A DNA stretch of 64,000 nucleotides, from assembly GCA_916048095.2 (NCBI GenBank), contig OU696592.1:59126-123125 (forward strand). The letters run 5' to 3'. Under the pieces are notes generated by a model, which saw only the letters and a list, made by a program, of their open reading frames with translations, was not told the DNA's origin and made no database searches. Position numbers and translations under genes: made by a program. Shown here one piece after another: positions 50,605 to 62,600 of the stretch (within the stretch, counting starts at the first letter, position 1; every line of letters starts with the position of its first letter). The stretch is from Sacculina carcini (taxonomy: Eukaryota > Arthropoda > Thecostraca > Sacculinidae).

Positions 50605-53600
50605 ACGTGCAATAACGGTACAAGGTTGAACAAGGTCAGTTTGTCCATTCTGTCGATAATCGGTCAGGATACCAGCACTGATACCAACGTAATGCGTCAT
50701 ACACACACACACGCACATGAATACATATCAGTCATTTCTAGTCTAGCGCCTGCAAGATCCCGAGAATAGTAATGCAAGTAAAAAACGGGCAACTGTTTTA
50801 TAAGGTACAAGCATATATTTGAAGAAAAAATTGAGAAGAGTTAGAGTGAACCACGTAATACTTCCAATCAGAACGTCATATTCTAACATTCAGAACTTGA
50901 TAATAATGAGAAACATTCGCATAAATTATCTCAAGCACTCTCGGTAGAGATGCTGTTGATTGTAAGCGCGAGATAAATGGGCAATACAAATGTTCTGAAT
51001 AAAGGCGAAAAGTTCGAGTTACGAGTGCTCGTTCCTAGAACAACTATAATCCACATATAGAGATACTCTGTATTTAGCTATCCGCAGTTGGAAAAAAATC
51101 ACACAAGGGAAATGATTGACAACTCGCCCAGGATACAAGTATCCCCAAAAACAGTACTCGTAACAAAACACACCTGACGCGACGCAGAAGGATAAGAAAT
51201 ATGGAGCGTATCCCACATGACCGCCTCTATACCAGGTCCAAGCAGGAACAATACGAACATCAATGGCTGATCCAGAAAATTTCATTCAATGGAGGCCAAA
51301 TATATTCCATAGACCTTCGCTTTCAACACTACATAGATCTATAGACTTCTATAAACTCGCTTTCCGGTGCGCAGAAATGAAATTAGCTTTCAACCATAAG
51401 TTGTAATAACTCCTAAAGTTATTACTAGAGTTGGGAATTTTATGTGATAATTTTCGGCGTTTTATGACTTTATTATGTGACGAAAAATGCCGAGATATGT
51501 AGTCAAAACCCCCAAAATATGTTATTCAATTTTCATATAATATTTTAATCTTGAACTGTTTCGTAGATCATAATCTACGAAAGTGCAAATAATCTACTTA
51601 AAGTTACTTAATCTACTTAAGCATGCATCTAGCGACATTGTATTGGGAAGCCACCTTAAGGGTGGCGAAATTTTCGTAGTACATGGTGAAAGTTTTACCT
51701 TGATTGGATACTTGCGATAAGGTGCAGTGGCGGCGCCAGGATTTCTCGGGAGGGGGATAAGGGAAACTAATGAAAAAGATGCGGGGTTATGCGAATCATG
51801 AGGAATTACACTAGAGATGTTCATGATAGGGGTGTCACTTTGAAAAGCTGCTTCGAGGCGCAATAATCCCAATGATTCGATTCTACATGGACAGTTGTAT
51901 TTAATGTTTATCGAATGGGCAGCCGATTTGTTGTGTTCTCCCGAGCTGCGACTTGTGGCCAGCGGACACGTCTTTGTCACATGCAACGCAACACACGCTG
52001 CTCCCATCAGACATGTTTCTGAGGGAAAATTCGACTTTGCATTGAATTCCTTCAACCTTTTTGAGCGTGATAATACCAACACCATTTGAGCAATTTTTGC
52101 TGAATATTTCCCGAAAAAGTAAATAGTAAGTAGAAGGTATGTATGTATGTAATGCATGTATGTAGAATCCTTCATTCCCAAAGAAGCCAATGCCACGTTC
52201 ACCTAGCTTGGGGCGATTTGACCTACATAGCGAGTTATTGCAGACCCTCTGAACCCCTTTGCCACGTTGTCGGACTTAAGAATCTATCAGGAACGTTGCT
52301 ATATTTCCATTGTTAGCGTTGCTGTCGTTAATATTGTACCTAAATGAAGTGTTCGAGTGTATCATAGCATGTTAAATCCGTGATATGTGTAATTACAATT
52401 ATTAACAAATAACAATTATTAATTCCATGTGCAACCTATAGAATTATATATTTGGGCAACATTTACCTGTGAAAATGACATTTTATGTTTTCCCCTTAAA
52501 AATTGCATTATATGTGAAAAATATTGTTTATGTGATCACATAAAATTCCCAACTCTATACCATTTGCATTTTGATTTGCTCCATTTGCATTTTGATTTGC
52601 TCCATTTGCATTTTGATTTGCTCCATTTGCATTTTGATTTGCTCCATTTGCATTTTGATTTGCTCCAAGTGAATTATTTGTATACACAAGACAATATTAA
52701 GCATATTCTGCAACTATATATTGTATAACTTTCATTATATTTATCTATTAATCAGGTTTTAATCTAATCTATTTTCATTTGGATTGAATTCATTTGCATT
52801 CTGATTTATTGTAAGGAAATTGTCTTATATAGGGATTGATTTGAAATAGCTTATGCATAATCTTAATTATAATTGATATTTCAAATATTGTAATATTTCT
52901 TTCATTGCAGAAATTGTTAATTTATGAGGCAACTCAGTTTAATTTTCTGTCAATATTTCTATTTTCAATGCTGATTTGCTCAGGGGCGCTATAATTGGGG
53001 CTATAACTATGATTTGCGCAGGGGCGCTATACTGTTGCATAATACAGTGGATCCTCCAAATAGCGAAATCCTACCAATAGCGGAGATTGTTATCGGTTCC
53101 TTCGAGTTCGCCATTTAAAGGGCCGACTGTAATTACAATTATAGAATAGTCATATAACTGCGCCTCGATCCGCACATGTACCGTCACTAGAGTGCATGGA
53201 GGTGCATTAACTCAATAAACGCGTGCGCCCGCAAAATACAAATTAATACTCGCCACAGTGTCACGTGTGCTGGTTACGTCACGTACGGATTGAGAGTGTG
53301 GGAGTACTGGTGAGAGTTTGGGAGTGGCGCGCTAATTTCAAGTGACAAAGTGCGTCAACGCCAGTCTGTTGTAAGACCTTGCGTGCGTAGTTTTTTTGTT
53401 GAATACTGTTGCTACAAATTATGGCTGTATCACTGTGTTGATGTTTATCTTAGTGAAAGTTGTGAGTGAGGTGGATATTTGGTTGCAATTTTTCAAATTA
53501 TATTTTACAGAACAAGCAATAACAAGTACAAGGTAAACATCACTACGCTTCCAGCAGGTCTTCCCGACGAATCGCAGCGGAATAGTATTTTTCCACTCTG

Positions 53601-56600
53601 TTAGTGAAAGTCTGCAACTGCTGCTCGTTGATTTCGGCGATGGTCTCCAGCGCAATATTCTCCAAGAGCTGCATTCTTTGTTCAGCCATTGAAAGGCCAC
53701 TATCACCACCAGCAGTCATGTTGAGGACCTGCGGCATCCTGTCGCGCAGCTTTCGCTTGATCTGGCTTTTCATTGTGCTCCATAGTAATTCTATAGGATT
53801 CAGGAGGTAAGAATATGGAGCCAGTCTGAGGAGTCCAATATCGGCGTTGTTTTCGAAGATTTCCTCGATGTTGTTTTGCACTGGTGCATTATCAATGATA
53901 ATTGTTGGGTCATGCAATTCGGCCGTCCGAAATTGCTCGATGAGCGATTCAAACCACTCAGCACAGTCGTCTTTTTTAAATGAGCCTCGTCTTGTCGAAA
54001 TGTAAACGACTCTTGAGCTCGTCATTGCGCCTATTATATGTAGGTTGGCGCCTTTGCTTGCAGGCAACACTACTGATGCTCGGGTGCCCACCTTTGATCT
54101 GCCGTGACTTCTTTTACAATACATATTGAAGTTTGTTTCATCTACCCATACTAGGGTACGCCCTTCGGAGCGAATTCGAAACAACTCTTCCATGAAAAGA
54201 GCTCGTTTGGCTTTGTTCTCCTCAATGTTCATCCTGTCTACAGTTGGACGCACAGACTTGAGGGAAAACATTTCACCGTCCAGCCAGTTCCTAATGGTGT
54301 TTATACACAGCCGACATCCGTGCTGGGCTGTGACTATGGCCTGCAGCTCACTCAGTGTGATAGACGGTGTCTTCTCCACAGCGGTTGTCAGCGTTCCGAC
54401 TATTTCGGGATTTTTCTTCACATTGTTTCCTCCCCGCCGCTTTGGTGAACCCTGGTTGTTTTTCAGCCAGTTATAGGCGGTCTTCACATTGACGCCCAGT
54501 GTTGTTGCCACTGTCTTCCAGTCGACTTCGTTGTTATACGCATCAATTATTCTTTTCCTGTCCTGCAAACTTATCTTGTTATATTTCATTATGTATTAAT
54601 CAATAAAAATAGTATTAGCAAATTTACAGCGACTTTGGCAAACGTAAGAAAAACTGTGCGCAATTAAGATGTAGAATATTTCACTAAATTTCTGCTCAGC
54701 ATGTCATTCATGATGCTGCCAATTGCTAATTTAACAACAACAACAACAACATGTATTTGTTATAGCGCACCGAAGGGCTCGGGCGCGACACGATTATAAC
54801 AGTTGGGAACACGGAATACAAATAACAGGACAGATGCAAAAGAAGTGAACTACAAATATGCAATAAATGACAATAAATATAGAGACAAAATATGGGCAAA
54901 ACATACAAAGCAGACGGACATGACGGACAAGACAACACGACTGAAACATAATGACAACACAACACAGCAAACACAACTCGGGAGAATATAGTCATAGCGT
55001 AGATATAGTAAGCATGCAAATGAGAGAAGGAATACGAGTAAGAACATGCTAAAGTAACATGTTATAGTGATGCAAAAGGTGTGAGAGTGTGGGAGACTGG
55101 GTCAAAAGAGAGGTCAAAAAAGTGTTTGGAGAGCTTAGAGCGGAAAGAATTGTAGGAAAGAGAAGAAGTAATGTGGACTGGGATGGAATTGTAAAGGCGA
55201 GGGGCGGAAAAAAAGAATGATTTGGAGGACCAAGGAGATTCATTTACAGCACGAGGGCATACAAGGGGAAGAGGAATTCGGGAAGGAGTGAGGCAAGGAG
55301 TGAGGAGAAGGCGGAGATAGGATGGCTGATGAGGATCGTGGAGAAGCTTATATATCAGACAGCACAGGCGAAAGTGAATACGTGGAATAATAGGGAGCCA
55401 GCGAAATTGAAAAAGAAATCGAGAAGTGTGACGACAAGGAACAGGATGAAGGACAAAACGACAAGATTGATTAATGACGCGTTGTAGGATTTTAAGAGAA
55501 CGACGAGGAGCATGGATGTACAAAGAATTACAATAGTCAAGTCTAGAGAATACATGAGAGTGAATAAGTTTGATTGCGGAAGGTCTGTCGAGATATGAGC
55601 GTATAGGATAGAGGGATCTCAAGATAAGACGACAAGTGCGGGCGACAGAGAGGATGTTGTCGGAGGAAGAGAGAGATGAGTCAAAAATAACTCCGAGATT
55701 GCGAACTGTCGATGATAGGATAAGAGGTAAGCGAGGAGGAAGAATACGAGGAGGATGAAGAGCCAGAAATTCAGACTTGGACGGGTTGAGGAGAAGGTGA
55801 CGGGACGACGCCCAAGAAGAGATGGTGGATAGGATGTCAGAGAGAAAAGACGGAGAAGGAAAAGGAAGAGGGATATATAACTGAATGTCATCAGCGTAGA
55901 TATGAAATGAGGTGGAATACTTACGAAGGATAGGACAGAGGGAGGACATGTAAAGGTTAAAGAGTATCGGACCAAGAATAGATCCCTGAGGGACACCTGA
56001 TGAAAGATGGATAGGATCAGATACAGAGGAATTGAAGTTGACAGAGTAGGTCCTTCCCGAAAGGTACGATTTAAGGAGAGAGAGGGCAGAAGACGAGATA
56101 CCAAGATGAGAGAAGTCATGAATTAGGATAGAGTGATTAACAAGGTCGAAGGCGGAGGACATATCGAGAAGAACGAGAAGAACAGAGCGACGGTACGAGA
56201 AGTGCGAGAGGATGCCATTGGAGATAGAAAGAAGAACTGATTCGGTAGAATGAGAAGGGCGAAACCCGGATTGGAAGGGATCAAGAGACTGGCAGATGAA
56301 AGGGGAAAGTTGCGCAGAGATAGCGGACTCGAGAAGTTTAGAAGCAAAGCTCAGAAGAGATATAGGACGATAGTTACTAAGTATAGAAGAGTCAAGGTTC
56401 TGTTTCTTAAGAATTGGACGGACAATTGCATGTTTGTCAGCGAGAAACTGGCCGTGAAGAAAAGAGGAGTTGATAAGATGCAGGAGATAAGGAACCAGGG
56501 AAGGAAGGGATTTGGATATAGCAGGGAAGTTGATTGGATCAGCTGGTGAGAAGGATAGCTTGGAAGAGGAAACGAGAGAAAGGATACCATGAAGATCAAT

Positions 56601-59600
56601 GTGAGAGAAGGACGTGAACCGGTGATGAGTGGAAGTGTGAGTGAGGGCAGCACAATGGGTGGGAATACTCGATTGTGTGAGTTTTACTTTTTCAGAGAAA
56701 AATGTTGAGAACTCGGTAGCCGTTAAAGGAGAGGAAAAAGCAGGAGAGTTAAGACCGCAGAGAGAGTTCAGAGTGGACCACAATGACTTGGAGGAACGAG
56801 AAAGGGACGAGAGTTTGGAGCTATAGTAGCTACTTTTAGCAGCAGAAAGAGCAGAAGTGAAAGATGAGCGAGCGGAGCAAAACAAAAGCCAATCGGAAGA
56901 AGATCGTGAACGCCTCCAAGTACGCTCAAGACGTCGTTGAAGAGACTTGAGTACTCGAAGCTGAGGAGATGACCAAGGAGGAGAGCGAGAGGAAGATGAG
57001 CGAGTGATGATTGGGAACATACAATTATTTATATGGGAGAGTGCGGAAGAGAAATATGGATAGATGTCATGGGGAGGAAGATAATACAGAGCAGAGATAG
57101 GGAGACAGGAGGATAATAGTGAGTGAAATTGAATGGAATTAAAACATTTGTAGTTACGATAGCTGGACGGAGTATGAGAAGGGGGACAAGTGAGCGGCAG
57201 AGTAGATAAAAGTAGGCTGTGGTCAGAGACGGAGGAATCAGGAGGAAATACAAAGATATCGGAAGGGACAGGATCAGTCGAGAGAAATGGGGAGGGAAAC
57301 AGGATTAGATCAAGTGTATGGCCAGATATGTGTGTAGGAGAGAGAGAAGAATAAGAGAGACCATGGGAAGTAAGTAATGAGATAAAATTCAAGCAGTAAG
57401 GATTGGCCGAGGGTGAATCAAGCCAGAAGTTAAAGTCGCCGAGTATGATAAAATGGCTGGAGAAAATAGACGAGACTGCTTCAATGAGAGGAGGAAACTC
57501 TTGAAAAAACATCGCGGAAGTGCCGGGGTGATTGGGACGGTAAATGATAAGGATGCAAAACTTGTTAAAAGAGGGGACCGAGAGGGTGAGAGCTAGGAAT
57601 TCGAATGAGGTGGGAGAAGAAACCAGATTGGAAAGGGACGAAATGGAGAGACCTTTGGAGAATAGACAACCTACCCCGCCACCCGAAGACTTAGAACTGT
57701 CGCGCGATTTGTGTAGGAATGAAGAACAGGAAGGTAAGTTAGCAGAGAATGAGGAAATATCAGAATCAAGGAGCCAGGTTTCGGCAAGACAGAGAATAGA
57801 CATATTATGTGAGGCAAAGAGGTGGGATATGTGAGTCGTTTTATTTCGAGCCGATCTGATGTTGAGAAATCCAATTGAAAGATACTTAGAGTTAAAATGT
57901 GGACTAGGTTGAGGTGAGGGAAGTGAGGAACAGTAGAGGGAAGAGATGGAAGAGCGGCAGGGAAATTGCGCTGAAATAGAAAGAGGAAGGGAAGAATCGC
58001 TAGAAGGCGATAGTCAATTTAGCATTGGCGAGGGATGACGAGGGATGACGGTCGGTGGTGAGGGGATGGGAGCTAAGAGAGTGCGGGCACGGATAGAATT
58101 GCGGACAGCCAAGAAGGAAGAACACTGCGGAGAAAAAACAGAATGGTTAGAAGCGTGGCCGTGATTAGTACAGTTGACACATTTCAGTGTGCTGCGATCA
58201 GGACAGGCGGAGGAGGGGTGGGGACCAGCACAATAGCCACAGACGGGTACTTTTGTGGGGCAACGCTCAAACTTGTGACCAAGTCCACAGCAGCAAGAGC
58301 AGCGAGTCACCCAAAACCTGTCATAAACGCGACAACAGCGTAGGTGGACGAAGAGGCGATCACCTCCCTCACGAATTTTTTGCCGAACTCCCGGTGAGAC
58401 TCCCAGCACGGCATGAGAGCGACCTTGTTTAGGCGGGGTGATGAAGAATAACTTGAGGTCGGCTTCTGGGACATCAGTGAGAAAGCTGTTCTTGGCACGC
58501 AGGGAGGTCAGCAGACTATCAGGGGACGAGGGTGGCACATCCACGAGGGTGATTTTCGGCAGAATTGTTTGCTGCTTATTCAGCACTGCTACTTGCACTC
58601 CGTCGATGTTGTCGGCAAGCGACTTGGCTGCCTGGGCAGCGGCGTCTTCGGTGGAGCAGCGCAAAACAAAACCACCAGATGATGTAGGACGGGCCGTTTT
58701 CACTTGTACCGTTTGCAGATGTTGTTGCAAGTTATCAGCTCGTACAGGCTCTTTACTTTTGTTTTTCACCACAAGAGCAATTGTACGGGCTGGCACGTTG
58801 TGGTGGGAAGCGGTATTTTCATCAGCGTTGGCAGAGGCGCAGCGAGAGGGGTGAAAGTCACGCAGATCATCAAGCAGTTCGGTTCGCAGCTTGGTGAAGC
58901 GGCACTCCATCACCGATGTCACTTTCTCGACAGTCAGTGGATTACGCTTGACTAGTACGAAGTCAGTTTTGCACGAAGCACAAACCCAAAACAGTTTATG
59001 CTTCTTGACAGCATTGTATGCCGGTGTAGAAAGCGCCGCGCATGAGGGGTGAAATACGGCGGAGCATCCTTCGCACACAATGTGCGCGACGGCGGAAACG
59101 GACTCACCGCAACAACACAATCGATCAATGTCAGAACGGTTGGGCATTGCGGTCACAACACTCGCGCACAGAAAAAGACAGAGCAAATAAGGAAGACACG
59201 GAGCTCACAGAAACAGCACCACTCGCGACGGCTACTCGACGACAACTGAGATTTAAACACATTTAGAGGAATATTTGTTTCTTAATTGCAGCTAATCATC
59301 CATATATAATAAAAAAATGCAAATGGATTAAATCAAAATGCAAATGGAGCAAATCGAAATGCAAATGGATTAAATCCTCTGTTCGATCCTCTGTTCGTGA
59401 TTTGGGTATTGTGCTGGATTCATGTCTTACTTTTGAAAACAATATTCATTCTGTTGCGCGCTCCTGTCGTCTAATCCTCCGTGCTCTTTATCCCATCCGA
59501 CCATATTTGGACCAGGCGTCAGCCATCAAATTTGTAAAAACTTTCATATTTCCACGCATTGATTATTGTATCACTTTGTATTTTAATACTCCCCGCAGTT

Positions 59601-62600
59601 TTTTGAGGATTTTGCAGTCCGTCTTGAATCAGTCTTGTAGATTTGTGCTCTCTCCTGTCCCTTGCCGTCACACCTCTCAATATCTCTACAAATTCCATTG
59701 GCTGCCCATCATTCCACGTGTGCATTACAAATTAGCTTGTACCATATTTAAACTCTTAAACGGCATCGATCAGCCTCAATACCTTGTTAGCCTGCTCTCT
59801 CATTCCTCTCATTTTTCCCCTCGCATCACTCGGCCTCTGAATTGCCCAAGAGCTCTGAACGAATCATGCTGGTCGGCCAAATCATTTTCATTTTTTGCAC
59901 CCCGTTTCTATAATTCGCTTCCATTACATGTTCTCTCGTCTACATCCTATGCGTCTTTCTCCTCCTCCCTACGTAAACATTTATTTTCAATATCCTTCGA
60001 TCCAAACACTCATACATTAACACCGTATGCTAAATTGTAGTATCTTCCTTCATACCGCTCACTTACTTCCTTCGTCCATCTCATGTCTATTTGTCTATAT
60101 GTCTTCATCATTTTGCTTCCTCATTCTTTATTCTTAATTCTTGCTGTTTCTTTTGCTAGTTTTGTGTTGTGCGATGTTTATCATATGTATGTCGTTGTTC
60201 TATATCGCTGTTCATTGTTTCTTGTCGCATTTTTACATTGCTGTTGCGGCATTGTTTCCCGGTACATGATGTTTTTCTCTGTCTTTTTTTGTTTCGCGTG
60301 TGTGTCATTTACGTGCGCTCTAAATATATTGATTGATTGATTGAAATCAAAATGCAAATGGAGCAAATCAAAATGCAAATGGATTAAATCAAAATGCAAA
60401 TGGAGCAAATCAAAATGCAAATGATATAGTTATTACACAATTGTGTATAAAACCGAATCTAGGCATAATGAAGTAAGAATCAGTTAGTAGGCAAACTTAT
60501 TAGCAAAGCTCTGTTGTACCTTCGAACTTTCAAACAAGTGCATACCCTCGTGCAGGACATAAGCATTTGGATAGGGCACTTGAAGTGATGTGCACGTCTA
60601 ACACCATAAACATAAGCCCAATACCAAATACATAGCATACGCCTTGGACTCGTAGGTCATACTCTGCTCATTTCACCTCCACTAGTGAAGTGAAGGTGCG
60701 GCCCGAATTGAAAAATGAAAAGTCGAATAGATGAAACCGCACGGCCACCACTCAACCGCACACACTATATCAGCCACAACCGCACACACACCCACAGTAC
60801 CCACAACACGTCAACTTCAAAATGAGACCATTCATCATGAAATGAAACTGATCAGGACGTAATGTGCCCATGTAAAATATCAACATATGTTCCGTCATGT
60901 TTAAGGTGCTATATATTCATGATAGAAAAACAGTGAACGTTCAGTACAGCGCAATGCACATGGTCTCATATTGAAGTTGACAAATTCCTCACTTCAAGTC
61001 GATACTTCTTACTATGATGTGGATCAGTAGCATTATGAAGATGATAAGAATATTTCTGGTTGCGATTAGTCTCGTTTTGAAGTTGATATCGTATAGCCTT
61101 ATTCAGTTCCCAAAATAGCACCAGCAGGCAGCCATGAACATATCAGCTAATATACCCGTGGTTACAGTTACTAGTAATAGGCACGGTACAATGCCTCAGT
61201 TGGCAACGCTCCAACACTGATCTTGTTCTGCCAAGCTGAAAATGACTGTCTTCCAAACAGGCAGAGTTGCAAGTTGTACAGGAGAGCGCAAGAAAATTGG
61301 GTGGTTCAACTCGATTGATTCATACATCCTTCAATAAATACTCGAAAGGATCGAAAAGATGCCGATATTTGGATGTGTCCGCTATTTGGATGTGTCCTCT
61401 GTAGCAATGATTATAATCATTGCTCATTGTAAAAAGGTTTATAATTATAAACCTTTTTACTGTTAATCTTTCATTACCCCATCATCCAAATAATTTTTTC
61501 AAAACCCCACAAAATATTCAGTTGTACGGCGTTATCCTCTCATCGACATGGTTAGGTTAGGCTAGCTGCGGTTAGGCTAGGTTAGCTTGCAGGAAAGACA
61601 CGTTACACCATTTTTGAACACCTCATTAGTCTACGATGCAATCAATTGACTTCACATTTTTGGAATGCGCTAGATCCTGCCATGTATGCACTGACACCGC
61701 TCAAAAAGCCAAATATCACATACACACACATCTATTTGGCTCCAACATTTACAGGACATCAATTGTAGAATATAGCATGAAGCTAAAGAACGGCTTGTAT
61801 GCTATATATGAACAACTTTTCTGGTAATGTATAAACAACTTGACTACATGAACAATTGTAAATAAAACGCGTTGTTAGAGAAACAAACAATAAAATGCAA
61901 TCAATATAATAAATTACCGGAAATAACTTTTTAGCGGAAAAATAAATTATGTTATGTATTTGTGGTGCGCGGATCTTACAATTCATCTTACAATTTCATC
62001 GCGCTTGGGTTGTCGATTCATGTTGTTATATTTCATGCTGGTAGATATATATTGTCTTTATCTAGATTAATTGTCATGTTCGTGCGTCTTTTCCGAATTT
62101 CTTGAATCGTGGTTGTATTTTCTGCACCATTGACGTTTACCTAAGTTGACGTTTACCTCAAGTATGAGCGCTGTATTCAAAGTTGAATTGTGTTGTTTCT
62201 TTACGTATTAGTTGATTTAAAAGTAAATTAGATTATCTGTGTCGCATAATTTATTTGTATTTTTGTTAACGTGAAAGCCCGATATGTAGAAGCAAAAATC
62301 AGAAAACCGAGCATATATGAATACTAGTATGCTAGATACAAATAACACATCGAAAAACGAGCATATATGCCCGCATGTTTAGTAAACAATGCGCATTTTG
62401 TCTACAGAAAAATCAGTGAAAGTCTTGCGCTATCTGGTTACGGTAGTTGGACGTTTAGGAAGAGCGGTAATGATCCTAGTAGTCCTCCCCTCGCAGGGGT
62501 TACAAGGGTGATACCCTACAAGAGCAGAGGTCACTGACCTTCTCCAGGGCACGTTTCCACAGACTGTGTTCGGACCGCGGAGTCAACAAGCGCTTGCGCT

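Larger units (their letters stand above)
54734..59285 (-). mobile_element. full-length L2/CR1-like non-LTR retrotransposon
   Basis: On the minus strand: 5' UTR, ORF1 with PHD finger and zinc knuckles, ORF2 with endonuclease and RT, a 3' UTR of about 330 bp, a GC-rich 3' stem region (CGAGCCCTTCGG, GTGCGCTATA) and a (TTG)6 tail. The frame is uninterrupted except for one UGA between ORFs. AATTGCTAAT at the 3' side and AATTGCAGCTAAT near 59270-59285 may be a decayed target duplication, so the 5' limit is approximate. It sits between the transposase and the right terminal array of the Tc1-like element. Confidence 0.9.
52558..60426 (-). mobile_element. Tc1/IS630-like DNA transposon with tandem-repeat termini, 7.87 kb including nested LINEs
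   Basis: TA duplications lie at 52556-52557 and 60427-60428. The ends TACCATTTGCATTTTGATTT and the inverse of ...GCAAATGATA continue into arrays of a 21-bp unit on both sides. The undisturbed site CCCAACTC-TA-GTTAT is preserved at 25473-25487 in the sister hAT copy. One DDE transposase (53543-54589) is encoded on minus. Without the two L2/CR1-like insertions the element is about 2.3 kb, normal for Tc1-type elements. Its transposase frame is intact; the right end is interrupted by a LINE. Confidence 0.93.

Noticed and set aside
50402-50769. Alternating Tyr-Ile frames on both strands
   Set aside because: They are artefacts of the (TA)n microsatellite.
56250-58854. Plus-strand frames opposite the L2/CR1-like ORFs (Arg/Glu-rich)
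   Set aside because: They are antisense shadows of ORF1/ORF2 caused by the strand's purine bias.
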